A DNA stretch of 64,000 nucleotides from Tepidibacillus_B infernus. GTDB taxonomy: Bacteria > Bacillota > Bacilli > Tepidibacillales > Tepidibacillaceae. The notes under the pieces are model-generated. The model made no database searches and was not told the origin of the DNA. It saw only the letters and a program-made list of their open reading frames with translations. The stretch covers positions 1,240,001 through 1,304,000 of the forward strand of contig NZ_JBLWFI010000001.1 of NCBI RefSeq assembly GCF_048898065.1, written 5' to 3'. The position numbers and the translations under genes are program-made. Shown in pieces: positions 11,001 to 18,303 of this stretch. Numbering within the stretch: position 1 is the stretch's first letter; the number at the start of each line of letters is the position of its first letter.

Positions 11001-11776
11001 CATATCAGAATGTACCCTGAGTTATACCAATCGCTACTTTCTGGCACATCGGTTTGCTCCCCCCAGATTTGCGGCGAAGAAGGTGGTAAGTCTGCATACC
11101 AGTCATAAAAACTAAGTATCGGGGCACCGACAAGATTAAGAAATCTAGCCCCTGCAGAATAGCTAACGATCGACATGGCAGGGATCGGTGAAAAACCGAC
11201 AATGCGATCTGGGCCATATTCTTGAATCGTATGTATCATCGAGGATGCGACCATCTTGTTTACTTCATCCCAAGAAGCGCGAACAAATCCACCTTTACCG
11301 CGTGCCTCTTTATATGCTTTTGTTTTTTCTGGATCACTTAAAATACTTTTCCATGCTTCAATCGGATTTTGCCCATATTGCTTCATAGCTTCTCGCCAGA
11401 ATTTTAGAAGTGTGCTTCGAACGTAAGGGTATTTCACACGTACAGGACTATAGGTGTACCATGAGAAGGTTGCCCCTCTTGGACATCCTCTTGGCTCGAA
11501 TTCTGGCATATCTGGACCTGGTGAAGGATAATCAATCGCCTGATTTTCCCAAGTAATGATTCCATCCTTCACAAAAACTCGCCAACTGCATGAACCTGTA
11601 CAGTTCACCCCATGGGTAGTGCGGATAAACTTATCATGTTGCCAACGACGACGATAAATTTTCTCATTATCCCGATCATAGGGTGTTACTTCACTCCATC
11701 CATCCTTCGATCGGATCTTTTCTTGTTGAAAAAACGTCCATTTCTTTAATAAAGGCGGTATCTTTTTCTTTGTCAT
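8081..11776 (-). CDS. narG: Respiratory nitrate reductase alpha subunit, complete
   Basis: A 1231-residue catalytic subunit of membrane-bound nitrate reductase; bis-MGD molybdenum enzyme reducing nitrate to nitrite in the cytoplasm. The FS0 cluster ligands are H55, C59, C63 and C98. The Mo region contains GEQTDVPESSDWYNSG, and the C-terminal MGD-binding part contains GTAYMYHAQDRT and the SLTSLHLKPTHMIGGYAQ tail typical of NarG. There is no Tat signal, as expected. The ATG at 11776 has AAAGGAG at good spacing. It is first in narGHJI, with overlapping downstream genes. The first ~400 residues are highly similar to the partial narG at 1-1198. Confidence 0.98.
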   Translation of the reverse strand: MTKKKIPPLLKKWTFFQQEKIRSKDGWSEVTPYDRDNEKIYRRRWQHDKFIRTTHGVNCTGSCSWRVFVKDGIITWENQAIDYPSPGPDMPEFEPRGCPRGATFSWYTYSPVRVKYPYVRSTLLKFWREAMKQYGQNPIEAWKSILSDPEKTKAYKEARGKGGFVRASWDEVNKMVASSMIHTIQEYGPDRIVGFSPIPAMSIVSYSAGARFLNLVGAPILSFYDWYADLPPSSPQIWGEQTDVPESSDWYNSGYILIWGSNIPQTRTPDAHFMVEARYRGTKVVGVSPDYAEYIKFADHWLAVNPGTDAALGMAMTHVILKEFYVNKQTEYFTDYVKKFTDLPFLIKLKKRGENFVADRFLVASDLGLPLDKAEWKTVVFDKNSNQFVVPNGSIGHRWDGKVNWNLKMEDSEKGITNVDPPLTLLGHQDEVVMVVFPYFDEGKKEILHRSVPVKKLEYQGEIIYTTTVFDLMLANSGVDRGLPGDYPKDYNDAEPYTPAWQEAITGVDRNLVIQIAREFAQNAIDTKGRSMIIMGAGINHWYHSDMIYRTILNLVMLTGSQGKNGGGWAHYVGQEKIRPFEGFQQIAMARDWGGPPRLQNGTSYWYFVSDQWRYDELMLEELTSPLVAQTRYRHTADYNVLAARLGWLPSYPQFDQNPLKLVEEAKQSGAKEKDQIVQYVADQLKQGKLRFAIEDPDDPKNFPKVFLLWRENLLQSSGKGHEFFLKHLLGTHNGVLGEENQTLKPSEIKWREEAPKGKADLIISLDFRMAGTPLYSDIILPAATWYEKFDLSSTDMHPFVHPFNPAIDPPFEARPDWDIFKGIAQVFSELAKTYLPGVHKDIVTTPLLHDSPDEIAQPFGQVPDWKNGEHDPIPGKNLPRIHVVDRDYTQVYEKMISLGPLVKESIGAHGIAWKGAEEYTKLQNLLGTRDKEGFTECPSLYSARDAAEAILALSSTTNGSMAMKSWEALEKKTGVELNDIAKERAEEHFSFFDISTQPRKVISSAIFSGHMSGERRYSPFTVNVERLVPWRTLTGRQHFYLDHELIMEFGENLPLYKPTLSMKPFYPNDRRPNTNDKEITLRYLTPHHKWSYHTTFYDTLPMLTLFRGGPHVWISTKDAEEAGIQDNDWIELYNRNGVVTARAVVSHRMPKGTAYMYHAQDRTINIPGSPTTGERSGSHNSLTSLHLKPTHMIGGYAQLSYGFNYYGTVGTQRDDKVIIRKLEEVYWLDY

Positions 11777-11879
11777 GCTTCATTCTCCTTTGTTGGGAAA
11801 AAATACACATTTTGTGTTAGTATTTATTGACAGAAAGAAAAATATGTAGTTTTTTTCGCAAACTAGAAAAAAAAGACAA

Positions 11880-11916
11880 AAAAAAACACCCCTACACAAA
11901 TTCGTAGGAGGTGTAA
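11880..11916 (-). terminator. Intrinsic terminator downstream of the DUF6306-like gene
   Basis: On the minus strand ACACCTCCTAC pairs with GTAGGGGTGT (one mismatch) around an 8-base loop and is followed by a run of nine T residues. It separates the gene at 12007-12411 from narG, so narG has its own promoter. Confidence 0.85.
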
Positions 11917-12006
11917 ATTCCCATTGTATTCTTTTGTTATCTATTTAATCTTATATACTCGTTTTATTTTTTATACTCATCTTGCCATTCCTTGCTAGAT
12001 TGTTCT

Positions 12007-12411
12007 TTACTGACGATCCAAAAAGTCTTGACAGGTTTGAATATTTTCAATATGTTTCTTTTTCATCTGAGTTAAAAATGAACGGGTTTCCTCATGTAAT
12101 TCCATTTGAAATAAATCATCAATTTTACGAACAACCCAGGATTGTCCTTTGTTTAATAAAGATAATCGGTTGCTTAAACCTTCTTGAGCTTTCACCTTAT
12201 CCGCAAAATCCCCTGTATTTTTACTAGGTACACCGCCTTCTCTTTTCACACTTTCAATCAAACCATTGGTTGACCAAGATTCATCGCTTTTAATCAGATC
12301 AAGTGGTAATTCCACATCAGGATATGCTTTTTGAAAAAAATCCAGTGTAACGACTCCAGCTTTTTCAGCTTCAAGCAATTGATTTAACAATTCGATTTTT
12401 TTATTTTCCAA
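12007..12411 (-). CDS. DUF6306-like, predicted ferritin-like helical protein
   Basis: A 134-residue soluble, helical, charged protein. The pattern LLNQLLEAEKAGVV at the N-terminus, then GGVPSKNTGDFADKV and LLNKGQSWVVRKI, matches my memory of the DUF6306 family, small ferritin-like proteins of unknown function. The assignment is from pattern only. It sits divergently from the deleted Crp/Fnr gene and upstream of narG, but a terminator follows it, so it is its own transcription unit. A link to nitrate respiration is inferred from position only. The ATG has a GGAGAGAGAT ribosome site upstream. Confidence 0.72.
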   Translation of the reverse strand: MENKKIELLNQLLEAEKAGVVTLDFFQKAYPDVELPLDLIKSDESWSTNGLIESVKREGGVPSKNTGDFADKVKAQEGLSNRLSLLNKGQSWVVRKIDDLFQMELHEETRSFLTQMKKKHIENIQTCQDFLDRQ

Positions 12412-12426
12412 TCTGATCTCTCTCCT

Positions 12427-12503
12427 TTATGCGGTAATCCATCGTGCCCCATCTCCATTTATGACAAGGCGATGCACTGTAGGATATGTTTCCATCAGGA
12501 AAT
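12427..12503 (-). pseudogene. Remnant of an ISLre2/UPF0236-type transposase
   Basis: A 25-codon open stretch on the minus strand reads NFLMETYPTVHRLVINGDGA followed by RWITA and a stop. INGDGA-x-WI is a familiar block of UPF0236 (ISLre2-family) transposases. Everything else of the element is missing. It lies directly upstream of the DUF6306-like gene. Confidence 0.5.
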
Positions 12504-12667
12504 TCTAAAACTGAATATACTACATAATATATTTGTAAAAATTTTCTCCCACAAATATTTGACTCAAACTAATCATGATAAGGAGTTGTAAGTAGAATCA
12601 CACTATTGTACAATAAATATGATAAATACAGTTGTAATAGCAATAACCAAAAAGGATTGATGGAAAG

Positions 12668-12889
12668 ATGCCATCTATAAAAGAAATGTTACAACAAGTT
12701 GAATTATTAAAAGGTTTAGATGAGGAAGACTTAGATCGAATTGAAAAAATCACTGTTAGAAGTATGATTGGAGTTACAAGGGAAACGATTAGTCGTACCT
12801 TTGCCCAATTAAAAAAAGAAGATTTAATTGAAACCGATGATAAGAATCACCTTTACATCAATCCAAATGATCTAAAAGATAAAATCTAA
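12668..12889 (+). pseudogene. Crp/Fnr-family regulator with a large in-frame internal deletion
   Basis: A 73-residue frame whose first ~30 residues look like the start of a Crp/Fnr sensor domain (LLKGLDEEDLDRIEKI). From residue 35 it jumps directly to the recognition half of the winged-helix domain (GVTRETISRTFAQLKKEDLI). A normal family member is ~220-240 residues, so about 150 residues including the whole cyclic-nucleotide-binding-like barrel and dimer helix are gone, with the frame preserved. The start is preceded by a weak ribosome site. It may be a dead regulator, or a tiny DNA-binding fragment if expressed. The intact paralogue is at 18304-18996. Confidence 0.8.
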
Positions 12890-12893
12890 AATT

Positions 12894-12922
12894 AAGGGAC
12901 CAACCATATCATCCCTTTTTTC
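12894..12922 (+). terminator. Possible terminator after the deleted Crp/Fnr gene
   Basis: AAGGGA pairs with TCCCTT over a 12-base loop and is followed by a T run. The stem is short, so confidence is modest. Confidence 0.4.
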
Positions 12923-12967
12923 TGCCTTTTTTCATTTTTTCTTTAGCAAGACATCGGTCTAATCGTT

Positions 12968-13348
12968 TTACTGAACCGTTAGTGTTCCTTTCATTCCACC
13001 ATGTTGATCCAGATCCCCACATACAACAGAACAGTAAAAGGTGTAACTACCAGCCTCTTTGACATCGACTATTTTTTCAACCGTTTTCCCTGGTGCCAAT
13101 GATTCGTTAATCCCTAACTCATCAATCGCAAATCCATGCATTCTTTTTGCTTTGTTTTCAATGACAAATTTAACTTTACCTGGTTTAACATTGATCGTAT
13201 CAGGAATAAACTTCCAATCCTCAGCCACAATGTGAACCGTTTGAATCTGATCATCTGAGGTTTGGGCTTGATTCGATGATTGTCCACAACCAGCTAGGAT
13301 TCCAAGAAAAAGCAAACTGCTTACTAAGACAAGTATGATTTTTTTCAT
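12968..13348 (-). CDS. Cupredoxin lipoprotein with a CuA-like motif
   Basis: A 126-residue exported lipoprotein. The lipobox LAGC puts the lipidated cysteine at residue 21, followed by a short polar linker and one cupredoxin domain. Candidate copper ligands are H71 and then C106-x3-C110-x5-H116-x2-M119. This resembles the dinuclear CuA site of cytochrome oxidase subunit II and N2O reductase, but with two extra residues between the second cysteine and the histidine. The frame is open upstream, but ATG 13348 has AAGGTG at good distance. It lies just beyond nirK on the same strand, separated by a MITE-like element. It could pass electrons to NirK or another oxidase at the outer membrane face; that role is inferred. 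Confidence 0.85.
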   Translation of the reverse strand: MKKIILVLVSSLLFLGILAGCGQSSNQAQTSDDQIQTVHIVAEDWKFIPDTINVKPGKVKFVIENKAKRMHGFAIDELGINESLAPGKTVEKIVDVKEAGSYTFYCSVVCGDLDQHGGMKGTLTVQ

Positions 13349-13416
13349 ATCCTTCACCTTTTTCATTCTTAAATTTATCAATTAGAAAGTGTAACTTTCT
13401 TCCTTTAATCACTTAG

Positions 13417-13549
13417 AATTTGTATATTCCATAAGCAAAGATATAGGACGACTAGCAGCTTCAGCTGTGTAGCGTCACTTGTACACTTTGTGTGCTTTTA
13501 GGAGTGTAGAAATACACGGACAACGGAGCGCGTTGGAATATACAAACCC
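13417..13549. repeat. MITE-like element, copy A
   Basis: A 133-base element bounded by TTTGTATATTCCA and its inverted copy TGGAATATACAAA. Relative to copies at 24307 and 50182 it lies in reverse orientation, and shares the internal blocks GCGCTCCGT, CACACAAAGTGTACAAGT, GCTACACAGCT and AAGCTGCTAGTC. The internal hairpin is short here (GTGTA-TTTC-TACAC) where the other copies have a 10-bp stem of different sequence. It has no coding capacity. It sits between nirK and the cupredoxin gene. Confidence 0.85.
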
Positions 13550-13557
13550 ATTTATTC

Positions 13558-14559
13558 TTACGGTGCTAATGGTTGATCTTTGGTATCTTTTGTAATTTTT
13601 AATATTCCGGTTGCACCTTTTGTTGCATCTTTGAAGGAGTGAGTAACAATCGGATAAGCTCCTTCTTCAGGTACTCTTAATTCAACGACATAACTTCCTC
13701 CAGGTGGAATGGTAACGGTTTGTACACCTTTATCTACATTCTCTGGATAACCGTTTAAATAGACTTTTTCAAAAATAGTTCCTACAATATGAAAGGCACT
13801 AAAATTGTTTGGCCCTGCGTTCACAACATAAAAACGGATTAATTCTCCCGGTTTAGCCTCTAGAGGCTGATCTTTATATTTAAAGGCTTTTCCATTAAAT
13901 GCAACCACTTGTGGTTCGCCATTCATCATATCTTCTAGATCGTTCGCATCTTTATAGAATTCACTTTGAACCAAAACGAATTCCCTTGCTTTTTCAAAGG
14001 TTTGTTCAGAATCAGCCGGATCGACGATAATGGCTCCGTACATCCCATTTGCGATATGAGCAAGCACAGGGGGTGTTCCACAATGATACATAAAGGCACC
14101 AGGAACTTTAGCCTCCCATTCATACGTAAAAGATTCACCAGGCGCAACATCCACATAGTTTTTGTCTGGAGCGATCTCTGATGCATGGAAATCCATTGAA
14201 TGCGGCATATTTGGATCTTTATTCACTAAGGTAAAACGAACCTTATCGCCCTGTTTTACACGCAATACAGGTCCTGGAACGGTACCATCAAATGTCCAAC
14301 CTTGATAATATTTATCTTTTGCAATTTCAATCTTATTTTGTGTTATATAGAAAGTAATATCGACCGCGTTTCCATTTCGCTTAATTTCGGCAGGATATTT
14401 CGGTTGACCAATAAATTGCTCTGATTTTTGGTCTTGATTTTGCCCTTGGCTTTGGTTCTGTGCATGATTTATAGAAAGTTGTCCAGTGCTACATCCAGCT
14501 AAGCCAATGACTACAGCGATTGCTCCTATAAAAAAGGCCATCTTCATATTAGCTCTCAT
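13558..14559 (-). CDS. nirK: Copper-containing nitrite reductase, lipoprotein form
   Basis: A 333-residue two-domain multicopper nitrite reductase, reducing nitrite to nitric oxide on the outer face of the membrane. A lipobox (LAGC, C23) anchors it, as in Gram-positive NirKs. Type-1 copper ligands are H120, C160, H168 and M173. Type-2 ligands are H125, H159 and H307. The catalytic pair D123 and H257 is present, so the enzyme looks intact. The reading frame extends to 14658, but ATG 14559 follows GGTGAAGGGGG and begins a good signal peptide. A Crp/Fnr-type operator and -10 box lie 34-76 bases upstream, so expression probably responds to oxygen or nitrogen oxides. Confidence 0.96.
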   Translation of the reverse strand: MRANMKMAFFIGAIAVVIGLAGCSTGQLSINHAQNQSQGQNQDQKSEQFIGQPKYPAEIKRNGNAVDITFYITQNKIEIAKDKYYQGWTFDGTVPGPVLRVKQGDKVRFTLVNKDPNMPHSMDFHASEIAPDKNYVDVAPGESFTYEWEAKVPGAFMYHCGTPPVLAHIANGMYGAIIVDPADSEQTFEKAREFVLVQSEFYKDANDLEDMMNGEPQVVAFNGKAFKYKDQPLEAKPGELIRFYVVNAGPNNFSAFHIVGTIFEKVYLNGYPENVDKGVQTVTIPPGGSYVVELRVPEEGAYPIVTHSFKDATKGATGILKITKDTKDQPLAP

Positions 14560-14592
14560 TTTGTGTCCCCCTTCACCTTTTACACTATGGTA

Positions 14593-14635
14593 ATAGTAAC
14601 AAATCCTCACAAAAAAATATATGATAAAAATCACA
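14593..14635 (-). promoter_or_regulatory. nirK promoter with Crp/Fnr-type operator
   Basis: On the minus strand the 16-base site TGTGATTTTTATCATA (14620-14635) fits the TGTGA-N6-TCACA pattern of Crp/Fnr proteins with one mismatch. Exactly 21 bases later comes TACTAT (14593-14598), a good -10 box. This puts the operator centre near -41.5, the class II activator position. The same 16-mer with the same spacing occurs at 21432-21474 before the radical SAM gene. Confidence 0.8.
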
Positions 14636-14722
14636 TTTTCGTAAATACAAGAATACATTTCGGACTCAACAAAAAAGGCACCATTGCCACAATTATGACA
14701 TAGGTACCTATATTTTGGTTAT

Positions 14723-14977
14723 CTAGATAGTTGCAAAAAACTTCTTTTTCATCACTTCAATTTCTGTTTCATGCTTAAATTGGCGATTTGCGAGAAGTTC
14801 TAAACTGGCCTCGATACTATCTAAACGTTCATTAATACTCTTGATGTCTCTCTTGATTTCTGAAATCTCACCTTTAACCCCAGAAATTTCTGCTCTCATT
14901 TCTTGTTGAAATTCGCCTAACTGTTTTTGAATGGCATATATCCCTTCAAAAAGCTTGTCCATATCCAATTTCAACAC
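14723..14977 (-). CDS. Small coiled-coil protein of unknown function
   Basis: An 84-residue soluble protein, nearly all predicted amphipathic helix with heptad spacing (EISGVKGEISEIKRDIKSI, then NERLDSIEASLELL). No domain with known activity is recognised; small Bacillus proteins of this shape are common and uncharacterised. The TTG at 14977 has GAGGCGGTG just upstream and is preferred over the ATG six codons in. It stands alone between nirK and the two-component system, both on the same strand. Confidence 0.7.
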   Translation of the reverse strand: MLKLDMDKLFEGIYAIQKQLGEFQQEMRAEISGVKGEISEIKRDIKSINERLDSIEASLELLANRQFKHETEIEVMKKKFFATI

Positions 14978-15041
14978 CGCCTCTTAATCATAAATATATT
15001 TAATCTATTATATCATAAATCTGAATCATAAAGTGATCATT

Positions 15042-15701
15042 TCACTCATCCAAATCAAGTAAACCCTTTTTAATCGCAAATTTCACTAATTGTGGGCGAG
15101 TGGTGAGCTGTAGTTTTTCCATAATATTTGCTTTATGGTTCTCCACCGTCTTCACACTAATAACAAGCTTATCAGCAATTTCTTTATTAGAATAGCCTAA
15201 GGCAACAAAGGACAAGACTTCTTTCTCACGAGAAGATAGTAAATCTAATGAATCTTGTTCTTCCTTTTCTGCAAAATTTAGATAGCCTTCAATTAACCGT
15301 TTTGTAGCAGTGGGATAGAGATAAGCTTCTCCCTTACGAACCGTTCGAATGGCGTGTAACAATTCTTGACTTGGTGCACTTTTTAGAATATAACCTGAAG
15401 CGCCAGCTTTTAATCCACGGAAAAGATACTCATCGTCATCATGCATTGTTAGAATTAAGACTGATAAATGAGGCATCGCTTTTTTTAATTCTGCAGTAGC
15501 GGAAAAGCCATCTTTTCCATGTGGCATACTGAGATCCATTAACACGACATCTGGTTTTAGTTCCAATGCCTTGTTAATCCCCTCATTTCCATCAGCTGCT
15601 TCCCCTACAACCTCCATATCGGTTTGGGCATTCATTAACATCATTAATCCAGATCGAACCACTGCATGATCATCCACTAATAAGATTTTGATCTTATCCA
15701 A
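15042..15701 (-). CDS. NarL/LuxR-family response regulator
   Basis: A 219-residue response regulator. The receiver domain has the phosphoacceptor D56 (VVLMDLSMP) with the acidic pair D10-D11 and K near ILKSAPS. The C-terminal LuxR-type HTH is SSREKEVLSFVALGYSNKEI followed by KTVENHKANIMEKL. The frame is open to 15740, but the TTG at 15701 is preceded by GGGGGAGGAG and is the likely start. It overlaps the end of the kinase gene by eight bases, so the two are co-translated. The neighbourhood suggests control of nitrate/nitrite respiration, as for NarL or NreC. Confidence 0.93.
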   Translation of the reverse strand: MDKIKILLVDDHAVVRSGLMMLMNAQTDMEVVGEAADGNEGINKALELKPDVVLMDLSMPHGKDGFSATAELKKAMPHLSVLILTMHDDDEYLFRGLKAGASGYILKSAPSQELLHAIRTVRKGEAYLYPTATKRLIEGYLNFAEKEEQDSLDLLSSREKEVLSFVALGYSNKEIADKLVISVKTVENHKANIMEKLQLTTRPQLVKFAIKKGLLDLDE

Positions 15702-16809
15702 TCTTCTCCTCCCCCTTTTGTAAAGGAATATGGACCTCAATTTCTGTCCCTTTCCCTAGTTGAGAAGTAATATGGAAGGTCCCCCCCAACATGGAAGCTC
15801 GTTCTTCCATTCCGTATAAACCTACCCCTTTATCATGACGCCCGATATCCTCCATTGAAAATCCTTTTCCATAATCTTTAACCTTCAAAACCACTTCATT
15901 TTCTTTTTTGCACATCGTTAAATCAACTCGATCACTATCTGCATATTTGGCTACATTGGTTAATGCTTCTTGACTAATTCGATACAATGCAGTTTCAATG
16001 CTGGAAGCTAATCGTTCCTTGTCCCCTGAATATTCAAAATTAATTTGAATTCCGAATGTATCACCAAACGTCTTTATATATGATTTAAGTGCAGCAATTA
16101 ACCCTAAGTCATCTAAGGCAGAAGGCCTTAATTCAACAGCCATATGTCTAATTTCTTCTAGAGTTCGCTTTGTCGTCACCCTTAATTGTTCCAAATGCTG
16201 TCTTGCTTCTTCACTTTTTAAAATCGGTTGCATATATTCTAATCCTAATAATACACTAAAAATCGACTGTCCAATCCCATCATGTAATTCTCGCGACAAG
16301 CGTTTTCTCTCCTCTTCTTGCGCACGAATCATGGAAGCAGCAAGCATATTATGGATCCGATTCTGTTCCTTTTTGCGATAATCGCTCAAATTTCGAATAG
16401 ACAAGATGGTTAAAGGCTTTTGGTCTGCTCCCAAAAAGTTTGAAGTACTAATTGAAACAGGAATTTTAGAATCATTTTTATGATTTAATTGCAATTCATA
16501 GTAGGATAGCTTGTGGTGGTTTAAAAAACATTTATCATATTCACAAATTTTTAATTTACCATTCGTGTCTTGACAGATATTGCAGAAAATATCTGGTACG
16601 ATTTCGCCTCCAAGCAACTCCTTAGCAGTATCATTCATTTCAACTATATTCTTCTGTTCATCTAAAACCATAATTCCATCTGAAACATGTTGAAACACAT
16701 TAAGTAATCTTTCCCGTTCAGCTCTTATCGCTTTGTCTTTGCGATAAATGGTATAAAAAAGAATAGTAGATAAAAAAATGGTGCCCAAAAATAAGATGAG
16801 TTCGTTCAT
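15694..16809 (-). CDS. NarX/NreB-type sensor histidine kinase with a four-cysteine PAS domain
   Basis: A 371-residue kinase. One N-terminal helix (residues 3-22) is followed by a PAS domain (about 35-145), a HisKA_3 dimerisation domain with phospho-acceptor H176 in SRELHDGIGQS, and an HATPase domain (DYGKGFS, GVGLYGMEER). The PAS domain holds four cysteines, C76-x2-C79-x9-C89-x4-C94. This is reminiscent of the oxygen-labile Fe-S PAS of staphylococcal NreB, although the last spacing differs. Fe-S or metal binding is therefore inferred. It is the partner of the regulator at 15042-15701 and is divergent from the YwiC-like gene. Confidence 0.9.
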   Translation of the reverse strand: MNELILFLGTIFLSTILFYTIYRKDKAIRAERERLLNVFQHVSDGIMVLDEQKNIVEMNDTAKELLGGEIVPDIFCNICQDTNGKLKICEYDKCFLNHHKLSYYELQLNHKNDSKIPVSISTSNFLGADQKPLTILSIRNLSDYRKKEQNRIHNMLAASMIRAQEEERKRLSRELHDGIGQSIFSVLLGLEYMQPILKSEEARQHLEQLRVTTKRTLEEIRHMAVELRPSALDDLGLIAALKSYIKTFGDTFGIQINFEYSGDKERLASSIETALYRISQEALTNVAKYADSDRVDLTMCKKENEVVLKVKDYGKGFSMEDIGRHDKGVGLYGMEERASMLGGTFHITSQLGKGTEIEVHIPLQKGEEKIG

Positions 16810-16956
16810 TAAATGACTACCTTTCTTTCATGTCCAACAATTTTTGTGATAAGTAAAAAAAAAAATTCGCAAATGAAATTGAAACAATATAATTATATTG
16901 ATAAACTTAATTATGATTATAACAAAAATATAACATTTTAAGGAGAAAAAAAGGCT

Positions 16957-17679
16957 ATGAAATTAATTGTACCAAAAGAGCATGGCGCATGGGCAATGTG
17001 GATTGCACCCTATATCATTGGCTTTCTTGTTACCGATTTTCACTGGTTCCATATCCTTCTCTTTATTAGTATCTTTTTTGCATATATATCAATTTCTCCT
17101 TTTTTGCAAGGGATTAAAAGGCCTTCGGATCGGAAAGAGTGGTGGAAGTTATCCTTTACCTATTTAGCCATTTCATTCCTTCTTAGCATCCCTTTTCTTA
17201 TTTGGTTTCCTAAGTTACTTTCTATTATTTTAATGATCATTCCCTTCTTTTTGATCAATCTATATTTTGCTAAGCAGAAAAAAGAAAGGGCATTATTCAA
17301 TGACTTCAGCGCAATGGTATCGCTTACGTCAACATTGCTTGCGTCTTACTATATCGGTAGTCATCAAATAGATGAGAGAGCCTACTATTTATGGTTGTTA
17401 AATTTACTCTTTTTCTTTGGAACCGCGCTATTTGTCAAAACTTTATATCGTGAGAAAGAAAACAAACGTTTTAAATGGGTCACAAATCTCTATATGATAT
17501 TCCTCCCTTTATTGGGTTTCTTATTTTCTGAGTTCTATTTGATATTGGCTTACTTATTTTCTATGGTAAAGACACTATCAACACGTGCTGGAGCCCCTTT
17601 AACGCCTAAAAGGGTCGGTATCCTTGAAATTATCAATACGATTTGGTTTATCATTTTTGTCGTCTTAAGTGTAAAATGA
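16957..17679 (+). CDS. YwiC-like polytopic membrane protein
   Basis: A 240-residue membrane protein with about seven hydrophobic helices. The N-terminal motif VPKEHGAWAMWIAPYIIG is the hallmark of the YwiC-like family. In Bacillus subtilis ywiC lies among fnr, narK and narGHJI, and the same company is seen here. The biochemical function is unknown; the family resembles UbiA-type prenyltransferases in its loop motifs, but that is only a guess. The ATG has AAGGAG nine bases upstream. It is followed by the cyclo-ligase gene after about 30 bases. Confidence 0.88.
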   Translation: MKLIVPKEHGAWAMWIAPYIIGFLVTDFHWFHILLFISIFFAYISISPFLQGIKRPSDRKEWWKLSFTYLAISFLLSIPFLIWFPKLLSIILMIIPFFLINLYFAKQKKERALFNDFSAMVSLTSTLLASYYIGSHQIDERAYYLWLLNLLFFFGTALFVKTLYREKENKRFKWVTNLYMIFLPLLGFLFSEFYLILAYLFSMVKTLSTRAGAPLTPKRVGILEIINTIWFIIFVVLSVK

Positions 17680-17708
17680 AATAAAACCTGAAACGAGGAG
17701 TGACTTTT

Positions 17709-18290
17709 TTGACAACTACTAAAGAAGAAATTCGCAAACTTTTTTTAGAAAAACGAAGAAATCTAGATCCACATGAGGTTACCATACACTCTAGAAAAAT
17801 ACTTGAACATTTATTTGAATCTCCTATCTTTTATCAAGCCAAACATATTATGACATATATGAGTTATCAAAACGAAGTTCAAACAGATGACCTTGTTTCT
17901 AAAGCCATCAACTTGCAAAAGGTCGTATCGGTGCCAGTATGCAATCCAAAAGATACAACGCTTTTCCCCAGTCAAATAACAGGTTTAAGTATGATTGAAA
18001 AAGGATATTTTGGTCTACGTGAGCCAAAAAAAGAAATGATTCGTCCTGTTGATCCGAAGAAAATCGACCTAGTCATCGTGCCTGGTGTCGCTTTTGACCC
18101 TAAAGGAAACCGTATTGGTCACGGAAAAGGCTATTACGATCGTTTTCTAGAGACCTTAAACCCTTTAGTCCCTAAAATTGGCCTAGCCTTTCAATCGCAA
18201 ATCGTTAGAGAACATTGGCATGTAAGCCAGTGGGATATTCCAATGGATGGAATCATGACGGAAGAAGGATGGGTTTACAAAAACTTTTAA
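17709..18290 (+). CDS. 5-formyltetrahydrofolate cyclo-ligase
   Basis: A 193-residue soluble enzyme converting 5-formyl-THF plus ATP to 5,10-methenyl-THF. The diagnostic nucleotide-binding motif GNRIGHGKGYYDRFL is near the C-terminus, and the N-terminal KEEIRKLFLEKRRNLDP is typical. TTG 17709 sits eight bases after GAGGAG; the GTG at 17700 is directly on that site and less likely. It lies between the YwiC-like gene and the Crp/Fnr regulator, 13 bases before the latter, so these three probably form one transcript. Confidence 0.95.
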   Translation: MTTTKEEIRKLFLEKRRNLDPHEVTIHSRKILEHLFESPIFYQAKHIMTYMSYQNEVQTDDLVSKAINLQKVVSVPVCNPKDTTLFPSQITGLSMIEKGYFGLREPKKEMIRPVDPKKIDLVIVPGVAFDPKGNRIGHGKGYYDRFLETLNPLVPKIGLAFQSQIVREHWHVSQWDIPMDGIMTEEGWVYKNF

Positions 18291-18303
18291 AGGAGTTTTT
18301 CTG

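Noticed and set aside
11777..11880. Fnr-type operator before narG
   Set aside because: TGTCA and AACACA half-like sites are present, but spacing does not fit TGTGA-N6-TCACA; ACACAAAATGTGT is a palindrome of the wrong geometry.
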